DNA of 64,000 nt from assembly GCF_900116385.1 (NCBI RefSeq), contig NZ_FPCI01000002.1, positions 744,001-808,000 on the forward strand. Direction: 5' to 3'. Source of the stretch: Pseudoxanthomonas sp. YR558 (GTDB lineage: Bacteria; Pseudomonadota; Gammaproteobacteria; Xanthomonadales; Xanthomonadaceae). Below, in pieces: positions 16,863-26,147 of this stretch. Position 1 is the first letter of the stretch. The number at the start of each line of letters is the position of its first letter. The translations under genes were made by a program, and so were the position numbers. Under the pieces are notes generated by a model. It saw nothing but the letters and a program-made list of their open reading frames with translations, was not told the DNA's origin and did no database searches.

Positions 16863-17730
16863 CGGCCAGCACTCCGACGTGGAAGGCGTGCACGCGTCGC
16901 GCATCCGCGCGCGCCACGCGGAACATGAAGCGGCCCAGCGTCAGCTCCTCGCCGGTTTCCGGCAGGTGGCCGATCGCGGCCGTCACCAGCCCGCCGACCG
17001 TGTCGTACTCGTCGTCGGGGAAGTCCGCGCCGAAGCGCTCGTTGAAATCGGAAATGGGCGTGAGCGCGTCCACCACGAACTGGCCATCGGCCTGCGCCGC
17101 GATCAAGGCGGCCCCGTCCTCGGCTTCATCGTGTTCGTCGTCGATCTCGCCGACGATCTGCTCCAGCACGTCCTCGATGGTCACCAGGCCGGCGACGCCG
17201 CCGTACTCGTCCACCACGATCGCCATGTGGTTGCGCGACAGGCGGAATTCCTTCAGTAGAAGGTTGAGCTTCTTCGACTCCGGGATCAGCACCGCGGGCC
17301 GCAGCAGTTCGCGCACGCTGCCGGGGCCGTTGTCGGCCACCACGCCACGCAGCAGGTCCTTCGCCAGCAGGATGCCGAGGATCTCGTCCTTGTTCTCGCC
17401 ATGCACCGGGAAGCGGGAGTGGCCGGATTCGACCACCTGCTTCATCAGGTCGAGGAAGCGCGCCTCGACGGGCAGCGAGACCATCTGGGAGCGCGAGACC
17501 ATGACGTCGCCCACGGTGAGGTCGGCCACATCGATGGCGCCTTCCATCATCTTCAGGGTATCGCCGCCGATCAGGCCGTCGGACTGCGCGTCGCGCAGGA
17601 GGGCCACCAGGTCTTCGCGTGTGCTGGGTTCGCCGGAGAACGCCGAACTGAGGCGGTCCAGCCAAGTGCGCCGTTTCTCCGAAGGTTTGTCGGAGCCATC
17701 CGGCGCGTGGGTACTGTCGTCTTCTGACAT
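16855..17730 (-). CDS. corC: CorC/HlyC family CBS-domain protein
   Basis: A cytoplasmic protein of 291 aa. Residues 65-185 hold a CBS pair (VADLTVGDVMVSRSQM to HMAIVVDEYGGVAGLVTIED), and the C-terminal 80 residues form the CorC_HlyC transporter-associated domain (YDTVGGLV, GRFMFRV). The family is linked to magnesium and cobalt efflux, and in the phoH-ybeY-corC group to membrane and ribosome homeostasis. The gene follows the small secreted-protein gene 17802-18368 and overlaps the DUF4105 gene. Confidence 0.93.
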   Translation of the reverse strand: MSEDDSTHAPDGSDKPSEKRRTWLDRLSSAFSGEPSTREDLVALLRDAQSDGLIGGDTLKMMEGAIDVADLTVGDVMVSRSQMVSLPVEARFLDLMKQVVESGHSRFPVHGENKDEILGILLAKDLLRGVVADNGPGSVRELLRPAVLIPESKKLNLLLKEFRLSRNHMAIVVDEYGGVAGLVTIEDVLEQIVGEIDDEHDEAEDGAALIAAQADGQFVVDALTPISDFNERFGADFPDDEYDTVGGLVTAAIGHLPETGEELTLGRFMFRVARADARRVHAFHVGVLADA

Positions 17731-17801
17731 CTCGTGGGGGTGTGCGCCCGGTCGGGCGTGGGGGCCAGTCTAACCCGGTTGGGGCACGGCTGCAGGCAGG
17801 G

Positions 17802-18368
17802 TCAAGCGCCGGCGGGTTCCGCCGGCGTGGCGTCCTCGGGCGCTTCCTCTTCGGGCACGTCCAGGCTGTAGCTGCAACCCACGAGCGTCTTCCCCGGGTG
17901 CGAGGCGACGTTGCTGACGTTGAGGACGACGGACTCGATCAATACCTTGCCGTTCTTCGCGTCACGCGTTTCCTCGCTGCGCAGTTCCTTGCCGAACATG
18001 GCCTTGGCTGGCGTATCGATGGCGGTTTCGAGCGCGAGTTCCTTCGCCAACGGTCGCGGATCGGGCAGGTCCAGGATCGCCATCACGCTGCCGCCGGTGA
18101 AGGCGATGTGGTCGGTGTCTTTCCCGAACACGCGGATCGGCGAGGCCAGCCGGTATTCGGTCATGAACATGTTCGCCTGCGGCAGCGGCTGCCAGCCGAG
18201 GGCGACGGCCTTCAGCGGGTCTTCCAGCGCGGGGGCGAGCGCGGTGAGGTCGGCGATGTCGCCACGGCATTCGATCAGTGAGGCGAGGTCGCTCGTGGTG
18301 GCCTGCGCGCGCACGGCGAACGGCAGGGCCAGCGCCACGCAGGACGCGAGCAGCAGGGTGCGCAGCAT
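17802..18368 (-). CDS. Conserved secreted protein of unknown function
   Basis: A 188-aa protein with a clear signal peptide (MLRTLLLASCVALALPFAVRA) and a mature part rich in acidic residues, ending in an Ala/Pro/Glu tail. Two cysteines (IECRGD and VGCSYS) could form a disulphide. I do not recognise the family. Its ATG lies two bases after the ybeY stop, so it is in the phoH-ybeY-corC transcription unit. This position suggests a cell-envelope role, but nothing in the sequence proves one. Confidence 0.75.
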   Translation of the reverse strand: MLRTLLLASCVALALPFAVRAQATTSDLASLIECRGDIADLTALAPALEDPLKAVALGWQPLPQANMFMTEYRLASPIRVFGKDTDHIAFTGGSVMAILDLPDPRPLAKELALETAIDTPAKAMFGKELRSEETRDAKNGKVLIESVVLNVSNVASHPGKTLVGCSYSLDVPEEEAPEDATPAEPAGA

Positions 18369-18370
18369 GG

Positions 18371-18859
18371 TCAGTCTTCCGCGTAAGGGTCGTCGATGCC
18401 GAGGTCGGCGAGGATCTCGCGTTCGAGCTGCTCCATGCACTCGGCTTCCTTGTCATCCTCGTGGTCCCAGCCCAGCAGGTGCAGGGTGCCGTGGACGGTC
18501 ATGTGGGCGTAATGCGCGGCCAGCGGCTTCTTCTGTTCGCGGGCTTCGCGCGCCACGACCGGCGCGCAGATCACCAGGTCGCCGAGCAGCGGCATCTTCA
18601 CGCCCTTGGGCAGCTTCACGCCTTCGGCCATCTCGGCCGGGAAGCTCAGCACGTTGGTGGCGTAGTCGCGGCCACGGTAATGGCGGTTGAGCGCGCGGCC
18701 TTCCTTGCTGTCGACGATGCGGATCGCCAGGTCGGCCTCGCGGATCCGGCCCGCCAGCGCGGCGGCCACCCATTTGCGGAAGCTCACCGCCGAGGGAATG
18801 CCGGCGCGGGGCAACGCGTAGTTCACGGAGACTTCGAGGCGGACGGGGCCTTGGGTCAT
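18371..18859 (-). CDS. ybeY: Endoribonuclease YbeY (rRNA maturation)
   Basis: A 162-aa zinc-dependent endoribonuclease used in 16S rRNA 3'-end maturation and ribosome quality control. The metal-binding signature appears as [12 protein letters not shown], with Trp in place of the more frequent Tyr. The typical NVLSFPAE and [10 protein letters not shown] motifs precede it. The gene follows phoH by 24 bp on the same strand, the standard order. Confidence 0.95.
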   Translation of the reverse strand: MTQGPVRLEVSVNYALPRAGIPSAVSFRKWVAAALAGRIREADLAIRIVDSKEGRALNRHYRGRDYATNVLSFPAEMAEGVKLPKGVKMPLLGDLVICAPVVAREAREQKKPLAAHYAHMTVHGTLHLLGWDHEDDKEAECMEQLEREILADLGIDDPYAED

Positions 18860-18883
18860 GACGATCGCTGTCGACGGAGGGGA

Positions 18884-19867
18884 TCAGGCAGGGCCGGTTT
18901 CCGCGTCCTTGCCGTCGCGTGCATCGTAAGCCCGCACGATCTTCGCGACCAGCGGGTGGCGCACCACGTCGCGGCTGGTGAAGAAGGTGAACGAAATGCC
19001 GTCGACGTTGCGCAATACCTCCAGCGCGTCCTTCAGGCCGGACTTCTGGTGCTTCGGCAGGTCCACCTGGGTCAGGTCGCCGGTGACGACGGCGGTGCTG
19101 CCGTAACCGATACGCGTGAGGAACATCTTCATCTGCTCGATGGTGGTGTTCTGCGCCTCGTCAAGGATGACGAACGCATCGTTGAGCGTGCGCCCGCGCA
19201 TGTAGGCCAGCGGCGCGATCTCGATGACGTTCTTCTCCAACAACTTGACCACTTTCTCCACGCCCAGCATCTCGTACAGCGCGTCGTACAGCGGGCGCAG
19301 GTACGGGTCGACCTTCTGCGACAGGTCGCCGGGCAGGAAGCCCAGCTTCTCGCCGGCTTCCACCGCCGGGCGCACCAGGATCAGGCGCTGCACGCGCGAC
19401 TCGTTCAGTGCTTCCACCGCGCTGGCGACGGCCAGGAACGTCTTGCCGGTGCCGGCCGGGCCGATGCCGAAGTTGATGTCGTGGGTGGCGATAGCATGCA
19501 GGTACTTGGCCTGGTTGGCGCCACGGCCGCGCACCGTGCCGCGCTTGACCTTGATCGCCACGTCCTGCGGCTCATAGCCGTCCTCGGCGACGCGCTCCAC
19601 GTTGGCGGCGTTCAACCGCAGGTGGATCGCCTCGCTGTCGAAGGTTTCGCCGGCGGCTTCCTCGTAGAGGGAATGCAGCAGTTTCTCCGTCGCGACGACG
19701 GCTTTCTCCGGGCCGGTGACCCGGAAGACCGCGCCGCGGTTGGCGATCTCCACGCCCAGCCGCAGTTCGATCTGGCGCAGGTGCGCGTCGAAGGGGCCGG
19801 CGAGATTGGCCAGGCGTTCGGTGTTCTCGGGTTCCAGGGCGAATTCGCGTTTGCTGGGTTCTGTCAT
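18884..19867 (-). CDS. PhoH-like ATPase (PhoL/YbeZ)
   Basis: A cytoplasmic ATPase of 327 aa. The Walker A motif is GPAGTGKTFLA near residue 140, Walker B lies in AFVILDEAQN, and TRIGYGSTAVVTGDLTQVDLP is a PhoH family signature. The N-terminal region binds RNA in related proteins (KH-like). PhoH-like proteins work with YbeY in ribosome and RNA metabolism, and here the gene is directly upstream of ybeY. In many gammaproteobacteria miaB stands just upstream; here miaB is about 4.6 kb away beyond an inserted cassette. Confidence 0.94.
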   Translation of the reverse strand: MTEPSKREFALEPENTERLANLAGPFDAHLRQIELRLGVEIANRGAVFRVTGPEKAVVATEKLLHSLYEEAAGETFDSEAIHLRLNAANVERVAEDGYEPQDVAIKVKRGTVRGRGANQAKYLHAIATHDINFGIGPAGTGKTFLAVASAVEALNESRVQRLILVRPAVEAGEKLGFLPGDLSQKVDPYLRPLYDALYEMLGVEKVVKLLEKNVIEIAPLAYMRGRTLNDAFVILDEAQNTTIEQMKMFLTRIGYGSTAVVTGDLTQVDLPKHQKSGLKDALEVLRNVDGISFTFFTSRDVVRHPLVAKIVRAYDARDGKDAETGPA

Positions 19868-19894
19868 GGGGCAGGGGAGTGTTCGGTTCGTTGG

Positions 19895-20188
19895 CTAGTG
19901 ACGCGTCTGGTCGTCAGCGTCGTCGACGGGCCACTGGTTGAAGACGTAGACCTCGTCCTCGACGAGGGCTTGGTCGAAGTGTTCCGCATTGGGCGCTTCG
20001 TCGCGACCGACCTGGGCGGGTTCGTCTTCGACAGCGAGGACGACCCAGCCCTGTTCGCGGATGAACTCGGAGGCGCGTCGCATCGGGTCGTCGGCGAATC
20101 CGGGCTTTTGGTAGCAGGTGACGTACGCGCCGCCGGCTTCGGCGAAGTCCGGGCTGTCGGCACGCGGCCGGGCTTCCAGCGTGAACAC
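19895..20188 (-). CDS. Conserved hypothetical protein, acidic, 97 aa
   Basis: A small acidic cytoplasmic protein with features such as GAYVTCYQKPGFADDP and SEFIREQGWVVLAVEDE, which look like a conserved alpha/beta fold of no known function. The GTG at 20188 is the first recognised start, but the frame stays open upstream with plausible protein sequence (SSDSPRLW), so a non-standard upstream start is possible. It lies 27 bp upstream of phoH on the same strand. Confidence 0.65.
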   Translation of the reverse strand: MFTLEARPRADSPDFAEAGGAYVTCYQKPGFADDPMRRASEFIREQGWVVLAVEDEPAQVGRDEAPNAEHFDQALVEDEVYVFNQWPVDDADDQTRH

Positions 20189-20309
20189 CCACAGGCGGGG
20201 GCTATCCGAGGAAATGGCGGCGATCCTGACAAACGCAAGGCGGGCGCGCAGCGTAGCGCGGGCGCCACGGACCGGCCAGCCGTGTGCCGTTCGTCGGAAT
20301 CGGCTTGAA

Positions 20310-20333
20310 ATTTAATTAATCATAAAATTAAAT
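20310..20333. promoter_or_regulatory. AT-rich inverted repeat, likely operator of the TetR regulator
   Basis: ATTTAATT (20310-20317) and AATTAAAT (20326-20333) are perfect eight-base arms separated by eight bases. The whole 24-base site is A/T except one C, in a region of very high GC, and it ends seven bases before the regulator start. TetR proteins usually bind such palindromes and repress their own operon. Confidence 0.7.
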
Positions 20334-20340
20334 AATCGCC

Positions 20341-21048
20341 ATGACGACGAAAAAGCCCTCCAGCCGCTCCAGCACGCAGGCGGACACGCCTGCGCCGGAC
20401 CCCCGCAAGCGCACCCGCGGGCGCCGCCCGACTGCCGAGACCGCCGACCTGCGCGCCACCCTGCTGGACGCCGCACTGGCCTGCTTTGTCCGGCGTGGGA
20501 TCGCGGCCACCTCGCTGCGCGACATCGCCACGGAGGCGGGCGTGACGCCGGCACTGGTGCACTACTACTTCGGCGACAAGGCCCAGTTGCAGGAGGCCGT
20601 GGTGGCCGAGCGACTGCTGCCGGTGGTGGCGCAGATGCGCGCACCGGTCATGCAGGCCGGTAGTGGAGACGTCGCGGGCCTGATCGCCGGTTTCGTACAT
20701 GGCATCGGCGGGGTGGTGGCGCAGCATCCCTGGCTGCCGACGCTGTGGGTGCGCGAGATCCTCTGCGAAGGCGGCGCGCTGCGCGAGATGATGATCAGCC
20801 AGGTCGGCCCGCTGCTGCCGAAGATGATGGCCGGCCGCTTCGCCGCCGCCCAGCAGGCCGGGCAGCTCAATCCGGACCTCGACCCGCGCCTGCTGATGGT
20901 GTCGCTGATCGGGCTGACCATGTTCCCGATGGCGAGCGCGCCGATCTGGCGGCAGTTGTTTGGCGCCGACGATATCGACTTCAACGACCTGCGCCGGCAC
21001 ACGCTGGTGCTGCTGGACCGTGGACTGGAGCTGGACCATGCGAAATGA
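20341..21048 (+). CDS. TetR/AcrR family transcriptional regulator (CecR/YbiH-like)
   Basis: A 235-aa DNA-binding repressor. After a basic 30-residue tail comes the TetR helix-turn-helix, LLDAALACFVRRGIAATSLR followed by DIATEAGVTPALVHYYFGDK. The C-terminal ligand-binding domain resembles the CecR group. It is the first gene of a cassette that includes an adaptor, an ABC ATPase and a permease, the same content as the E. coli ybhGFSR region with its regulator cecR. The stop overlaps the adaptor start by eleven bases. The operator in front suggests autorepression relieved by a drug-like ligand. Confidence 0.93.
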   Translation: MTTKKPSSRSSTQADTPAPDPRKRTRGRRPTAETADLRATLLDAALACFVRRGIAATSLRDIATEAGVTPALVHYYFGDKAQLQEAVVAERLLPVVAQMRAPVMQAGSGDVAGLIAGFVHGIGGVVAQHPWLPTLWVREILCEGGALREMMISQVGPLLPKMMAGRFAAAQQAGQLNPDLDPRLLMVSLIGLTMFPMASAPIWRQLFGADDIDFNDLRRHTLVLLDRGLELDHAK

Positions 21049-21997
21049 ACTGCAACGCGGCGCGATGGCGGCCGCGATCCTGATGATGGCCGGTTGCGCC
21101 GCCGACGCGCCCGCGGCCCTGGGCACGCTGGAATGGGACCGGGTGACGCTTCCGTCGCCGGTCGCCGAGAAAATCGTGCGCATCGACGTGCGCGAAGGCC
21201 AGCAGGTGGCCGCAGGGGCGCCGTTGGTGCAGCTCGAGCTGGCGCGCACCCAGTCGCAACTGGCCGCCGCGCAGGCGCAAGCGACGCAGAGTCGCGAAGC
21301 CTTGGCAGAACTGCGCGCCGGTCCGCGCGTTGAGGCCATCGCTCAAGCACGTGCCAGCCTGGCGGCCGCGCAAGCGCAGGCCCGGGACGCGGACGCGTAT
21401 TACGCGCGCCTGCAACCGCTGGGGCGCCAGCGTCTGGTCGCTGCCTCCGAGGTGGATCGCGCGCGCGCGGCGTCGCAGAGCGCGCAGGCGCAGGTGCGCC
21501 TGGCGCAGGCCGCGTTGTTGGAGCTGGAACACGGCACGCGCACCGAACAGGTCGCCCAAGGCGAGGCCGCCGTCGCATCGGCGGACGCACAGGCGCGGGT
21601 GCAGGCGGTGACGCTGGAAAAGCTCAACATCGTCGCACCACGTGCGGGTCGCATCGACAGCCTGCCGTACAAGCTGGGTGACCAGGCCCCGGTCGGCGCG
21701 CCGCTCGCGGTCATGCTGGTCGGCGATGCGCCGTATGCGCGCGTGTACCTGCCGCAGGCGATGCGCAACCGGCTGAAAGTCGGCGACACGGTGCGCGTGC
21801 GCCTGGAAGGCGAGGGCGCGACACACGAGGGCCGCGTGCGGATGATCCGCAGCGAGCCCAGCTTCACGCCGTACTTCGCGCTGACCGGCCAGGACGCCGC
21901 GCGCCTGAGTTACCTCGCTGAAATCAGCCTGGGCAAGGATGCCGCCGGCCTTCCGGTGGGCGCGCCGCTGCAGGTGGTGTCCGATGGCGACGAATGA
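21038..21997 (+). CDS. HlyD-type periplasmic adaptor (YbhG-like), probable lipoprotein
   Basis: A 319-aa membrane fusion protein. The N-terminus ends in MMAGC, a lipoprotein-like cleavage site, so it may be anchored by lipid rather than by a helix. A biotinyl-lipoyl half (VREGQQVAAGAPLVQLEL) precedes a long Ala/Gln-rich coiled coil from residue 70 to 180 and then the second lipoyl half (KLNIVAPRAGRIDSLPY). It would bridge the ABC permease to an outer-membrane channel, which is not encoded here. It overlaps both neighbours, so translation is coupled. Confidence 0.9.
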   Translation: MRNELQRGAMAAAILMMAGCAADAPAALGTLEWDRVTLPSPVAEKIVRIDVREGQQVAAGAPLVQLELARTQSQLAAAQAQATQSREALAELRAGPRVEAIAQARASLAAAQAQARDADAYYARLQPLGRQRLVAASEVDRARAASQSAQAQVRLAQAALLELEHGTRTEQVAQGEAAVASADAQARVQAVTLEKLNIVAPRAGRIDSLPYKLGDQAPVGAPLAVMLVGDAPYARVYLPQAMRNRLKVGDTVRVRLEGEGATHEGRVRMIRSEPSFTPYFALTGQDAARLSYLAEISLGKDAAGLPVGAPLQVVSDGDE

Positions 21998-22937
21998 TGA
22001 GGGGCTGGCGATCCGCGTCCGCGGGCTGACCAAACGCTTCGGTGCGTTGGTCGCGGTGAACGACGTCGACCTCGATGTGCCGCGTCGGAACGTCTACGGC
22101 TTCCTCGGACCCAACGGCTCCGGCAAGTCCACCACCATCCGCATGTTGTGCGGCTTGCTGACGCCGACCGCGGGCGACATCGAAGTGCTGGGCCTGCGCA
22201 TCCCGGAACAAGCCGAGCAACTGCGCACGCGGATCGGCTACATGACGCAGAAGTTCTCGCTGTTCGAAGACCTCACTGTCCGCGAGAACCTCGAGTTCCT
22301 CGCCGCGGTACAGGACATCCCGCGCGCACAGGCGCGGCGTCGCATCGATGAACTGGTCGAGCAGTACCACTTCCAGGACCGGCAGAAGCAATTGGCCGGC
22401 ACGATGAGCGGCGGGCAGAAGCAGCGCCTCGCGCTCGCGGGCGCGGTGATCCATTCGCCGGAATTGCTCTTCCTCGATGAACCGACCAGCGCGGTCGATC
22501 CCGAATCGCGCCGTGATTTCTGGGAGAAGCTCTTCGAGCTCGCCGACGCCGGCACCACGCTGCTGGTCTCCACCCACTACATGGACGAGGCCGAGCGCTG
22601 CCATCGCATCGCCATCCTCGATCGTGGCGTGCTGGTGGCGGACGGCACGCCCGATGCGCTGACGGGGGAGCTCGCTGGCCGCACGCTGGTGGTGGAGGCC
22701 CCGGAGCCGCGCCAGGCGCAGAAAGTCCTCGTCGGCCTGCCCGGCGTGATCAGCGTGGCGCAGATCGGCAACGTGCTGCGCGTGCTGCTGGCCGAGAATG
22801 GACAGGCGGCGGACCGCATCGCACAGGGCCTGCGCACGGCCGGCATCAACGCGGAGGTATCGGCGGCGCCGGCCAATCTGGAAGACGTGTTCGTCTCCGC
22901 CACGCGCGGCCAGCCGGCGCGCGAGGAGGCCGCTTGA
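21984..22937 (+). CDS. ABC transporter ATP-binding protein (YbhF-like)
   Basis: A cytoplasmic ATPase of 317 aa. It carries Walker A (GPNGSGKST), Q-loop (YMTQKFSLFEDLTV), signature (MSGGQKQRLALAGA), Walker B (LLFLDEPTSAVDP) and switch histidine (STHYMDEAE). A C-terminal 90-residue regulatory part follows, common in DrrA-type exporters. E. coli YbhF has two such domains; this one has a single domain and would work as a homodimer. The ATG at 21984 overlaps the adaptor end by 14 bases. Confidence 0.94.
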   Translation: MATNDEGLAIRVRGLTKRFGALVAVNDVDLDVPRRNVYGFLGPNGSGKSTTIRMLCGLLTPTAGDIEVLGLRIPEQAEQLRTRIGYMTQKFSLFEDLTVRENLEFLAAVQDIPRAQARRRIDELVEQYHFQDRQKQLAGTMSGGQKQRLALAGAVIHSPELLFLDEPTSAVDPESRRDFWEKLFELADAGTTLLVSTHYMDEAERCHRIAILDRGVLVADGTPDALTGELAGRTLVVEAPEPRQAQKVLVGLPGVISVAQIGNVLRVLLAENGQAADRIAQGLRTAGINAEVSAAPANLEDVFVSATRGQPAREEAA

Positions 22938-24019
22938 AATTCCGCCGCCTGATGGCTGTGATGGTGAAGGAGCTGCGGCAGATGAGGCGCGACCGCATCA
23001 CCCTGGCGATGATCGTGGGCATCCCGGTGATGCAGTTGCTGTTGTTCGGCTATGCGATCAACACGAACCTGCGCGATCTGTCCGCCGGCATCGCCGACCA
23101 GTCGCGCACGGCCGCGTCCCGCGCGCTGGTGATGGACATTGTCGCCACCGGCGTGGTCACGCCGACGAAGGAAGCCGCGACGCCGCAGGAACTCGTGCAG
23201 GCGATGCGCCGGGGCGAGATCAGCATCGGCGTGGTGATCCCGCCGGACTATGAGCGTCGCCGTGCGGAAGGCCGCGAAGCCGTACAGATCTTCGTCGACG
23301 GCAGCGACAACGCCGTGCAGAGCGCCGCGGCGCAGCTGGCGCAGATGCCCCTGGACGGCACCAGCAGCCCGCTGGCGACGCGCACGATCAGCGTGGTCGG
23401 CTTCTACAACCCGCAACGGCGCTCGGCGGTGAACATCGTACCGGGGCTGATCGGCGTGATCCTGACGATGACGATGGTGCTGTTCACCGGCGTGGCGATC
23501 GTGCGCGAACGCGAACGCGGCAACATGGAGCTGCTGATCGCCACGCCCGTCAGCAGCGCGGAACTGATGATCGGTAAGGTGTTGCCCTACGTGGCCATCG
23601 GTTTCGTCCAGACCACGGTGGTGCTGGCGCTGGGCATGTGGCTGTTCCAAGTGCCGCTGGGCGGCAGTCTGCTGCACGTCTACATCGCTGCATGTTTGCT
23701 GATCGTCGCGAACCTGACGCTCGGCCTGCTGATCTCCACCGGCGCGAAATCGCAGTTCCAGGCGATGCAGATGACGTTCTTCATCTTCCTGCCGTCGATC
23801 CTGCTCTCCGGCTTCATGTTCCCGTTCGCCGGCATGCCGAAGGTCGTGCAGTGGATCGCCGAGGCGCTGCCGCTGACCCACTTCCTGCGCCTGATTCGCG
23901 GCGTGATGTTGCGCGGCGCCAGCCTGTGGGAGCTATGGCCGGACGTGCTCGCGTTGCTGGCCTTCACCACGGTGATGATGACGGCGGCGATCCTGCGGTT
24001 CCGCAAGCGGCTGGACTGA
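22934..24019 (+). CDS. ABC-2 type permease (YbhS/YbhR-like)
   Basis: A 361-aa exporter permease. One N-terminal membrane helix (LAMIVGIPVMQLLLFGYAI) is followed by a large periplasmic domain to about residue 165, and then five more helices, the layout of ABC2 permeases. The start is a TTG overlapping the ATPase stop (TTGA), with AGGAGG just upstream. Only one permease gene is present, where E. coli has two, so it probably forms a homodimer. Confidence 0.92.
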   Translation: MKFRRLMAVMVKELRQMRRDRITLAMIVGIPVMQLLLFGYAINTNLRDLSAGIADQSRTAASRALVMDIVATGVVTPTKEAATPQELVQAMRRGEISIGVVIPPDYERRRAEGREAVQIFVDGSDNAVQSAAAQLAQMPLDGTSSPLATRTISVVGFYNPQRRSAVNIVPGLIGVILTMTMVLFTGVAIVRERERGNMELLIATPVSSAELMIGKVLPYVAIGFVQTTVVLALGMWLFQVPLGGSLLHVYIAACLLIVANLTLGLLISTGAKSQFQAMQMTFFIFLPSILLSGFMFPFAGMPKVVQWIAEALPLTHFLRLIRGVMLRGASLWELWPDVLALLAFTTVMMTAAILRFRKRLD

Positions 24020-24053
24020 TAGGCTGGCGCTCTTCCGGCGAGAGGGGCGAGCG

Positions 24054-24485
24054 ATGGACGAAGCAGCGATCGGTACGGTGGTGGATGCCATGTACGCGAT
24101 GATCTCGGGCCCGGCGGGCCCGCGCGATTGGTCGACACAGGACGATGTCTTCCATCCCGACTGCCGCCAGATCCGCACGGGCGTCGATGCGCAGGGAACG
24201 CCATGGCGGCTGTCGTTCTCGCTGGCGGAATACCGCGCCAACGCCGATGCCCTACTGGCGGAGATGGATTTCTTCGAAGTGGAGACCGGGCGCGAGATCC
24301 GCGTGTTCGGCAACATCGCCCACGTCTGGAGCGCCTACGAGGCCCGCCACGCGCCCAGCGATGCGGTGGCGGAACGCCGCGGCATCAATAGCATCCAGCT
24401 CTACAAGGGCGAGGATGGCTGGAAGATCATCCACATGATCTGGGATAACGAGCGCGACGGCGTGCCCCTGCCCGCCGTCGGCTGA
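24054..24485 (+). CDS. SnoaL/NTF2-like family protein
   Basis: A 143-aa small protein with a cone-like NTF2 fold predicted from WSTQDDVFHPDCRQIR, FNIAHVWSAYEAR-type strands (FGNIAHVWSAYE) and the terminal GEDGWKIIHMIWDNE. Such domains bind small ligands or catalyse simple isomerisations and hydrations; no catalytic role can be assigned here. It follows the exporter permease by 34 bp on the same strand and may belong to the cassette. Confidence 0.8.
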   Translation: MDEAAIGTVVDAMYAMISGPAGPRDWSTQDDVFHPDCRQIRTGVDAQGTPWRLSFSLAEYRANADALLAEMDFFEVETGREIRVFGNIAHVWSAYEARHAPSDAVAERRGINSIQLYKGEDGWKIIHMIWDNERDGVPLPAVG

Positions 24486-24494
24486 GGTGCGACG

Positions 24495-25931
24495 TCAGTC
24501 GGTGCCGGCGATGCGGCCGCGCAGCGAATTGGTCAGTGCTTCCGTGATCACCACGTCGACGAACTGGCCCACCAGGCGTGGATGGCCGGGGAAGTTCACC
24601 GAGCGCATGTTCTCGGTCTTGCCGGTCAACTCGTTCGGGTTCTTCTTCGACGGGCCTTCCACCAGCACCGACTGCACCGTGCCGACCATGCGCTGCGAGA
24701 TGCCGGCGGCATAGGCGTTGATGTGCTGCTGCAGGCGCTCCAGGCGCGCATGCTTCACGGCGTCCGGCGTGTCGTCTTCCAGGTCCGCGGCAGGCGTGCC
24801 CGGGCGACGCGAGTAGATGAAGCTGAAGCTCTGGTCGAAGCCGACGTCCTCGAGCAGCTTCATCGTCTTCTCGAAATCGGCATCGGTCTCGCCCGGGAAG
24901 CCGACGATGAAATCCGAGCTGATCGAGATATCGGGCCGCACCGCGCGCAGCTTGCGGATTTTCTGCTTGAACTCAAGCGCGGTGTAACCGCGCTTCATCG
25001 CCGACAGCACGCGGTCGCTGCCCGCCTGCACCGGCAGGTGCAGGAAGTTGGCCAGCTGCGGCACGTCGCGGTACGCGTCCACCAGCGAGTCGCTGAACTC
25101 CAACGGGTGCGAGGTGGTGAAGCGGATGCGGCCGACGCCGTCGATCTCGGCGATGGTGCGGATCAGCAGGCCCAGGTCGGCGAATTCACCGTCGCCGTAG
25201 GGGCCACGATACGCGTTGACGTTCTGGCCGAGCAGGTTGATCTCGCGCACGCCCTGCGCCGCGAGCTGCGCCACTTCCACCAGCACGTCCTCGAACGGAC
25301 GACTGACTTCCGTGCCGCGGGTGTAGGGCACCACGCAGAACGAGCAGTACTTCGAGCAACCTTCCATGATCGACACGAACGCGGACGGGCCTTCGGCGCG
25401 CGGCTCGGGCAGGCGGTCGAACTTCTCGATTTCGGGGAAGCTGATGTCCACCTGCGGCTTGTTCTGTTCGCGGCGGGCGCGGATCAGTTCCGGCAGGCGG
25501 TGCAGGGTCTGCGGGCCGAACACCAGGTCCACGTAGGGCGCACGCTTGACGATCGCCTCGCCTTCCTGGGAAGCCACGCAGCCGCCGACGCCGATGATGA
25601 CGTCGCGGCCGCCGGCCTTCAGCGCCTTCCAGCGGCCCAGTTGGCTGAAGACCTTCTCCTGCGCCTTCTCGCGGATGGAGCAGGTGTTGACCAGCACCAC
25701 GTCCGCTTCCTCGGGATTGTCGGTCAGCTCGAGACCATCGGAGGCGGCGAGCACGTCGGCCATCTTGGCCGAGTCGTACTCGTTCATCTGGCACCCGTGG
25801 GTCTTGATGTACAGCTTTCCGCGGACCTGCTCGGGCGCACGCGGGCGACCGATGGGCAAGGGAACGAGGGTGGGGTCGGTCACGGCAGTGCCGGCCGTGG
25901 TCGGCAGGTCGGGGGCTTGCGTCCCGGTCAT
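24495..25931 (-). CDS. miaB: tRNA-2-methylthio-N6-dimethylallyladenosine synthase MiaB
   Basis: A 478-aa radical SAM methylthiotransferase that modifies i6A37 of tRNAs reading UNN codons. The N-terminal UPF0004 domain begins [16 protein letters not shown], with further cluster cysteines in NTCSIR and VGGCVAS. The radical SAM CxxxCxxC motif is CSKYCSFC, and a C-terminal TRAM domain includes VLVEGPSKK. All six cluster cysteines are visible. A 20-residue N-terminal extension precedes the usual start. In many relatives miaB is upstream of phoH. Confidence 0.97.
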   Translation of the reverse strand: MTGTQAPDLPTTAGTAVTDPTLVPLPIGRPRAPEQVRGKLYIKTHGCQMNEYDSAKMADVLAASDGLELTDNPEEADVVLVNTCSIREKAQEKVFSQLGRWKALKAGGRDVIIGVGGCVASQEGEAIVKRAPYVDLVFGPQTLHRLPELIRARREQNKPQVDISFPEIEKFDRLPEPRAEGPSAFVSIMEGCSKYCSFCVVPYTRGTEVSRPFEDVLVEVAQLAAQGVREINLLGQNVNAYRGPYGDGEFADLGLLIRTIAEIDGVGRIRFTTSHPLEFSDSLVDAYRDVPQLANFLHLPVQAGSDRVLSAMKRGYTALEFKQKIRKLRAVRPDISISSDFIVGFPGETDADFEKTMKLLEDVGFDQSFSFIYSRRPGTPAADLEDDTPDAVKHARLERLQQHINAYAAGISQRMVGTVQSVLVEGPSKKNPNELTGKTENMRSVNFPGHPRLVGQFVDVVITEALTNSLRGRIAGTD

Positions 25932-26147
25932 GGCGCTTAATCCAGTCGGGTGGGGCGGGCAGGGCCGCGTAGTTTACGCGCTGGGGGCGGCCGGAACCCG
26001 TGCCGGATGGCGTTGATAGCGGGTAACAGGCCATCCCTGGCCGCCGTGCCGCCGGCTGTTGGAACTCCGACCGGCCGCACAGATTGGAGGAAACCTTTGT
26101 TGGACAAGGACTTGGCAACTGCTGGCGAATTGGGGACACTGCGCGCC

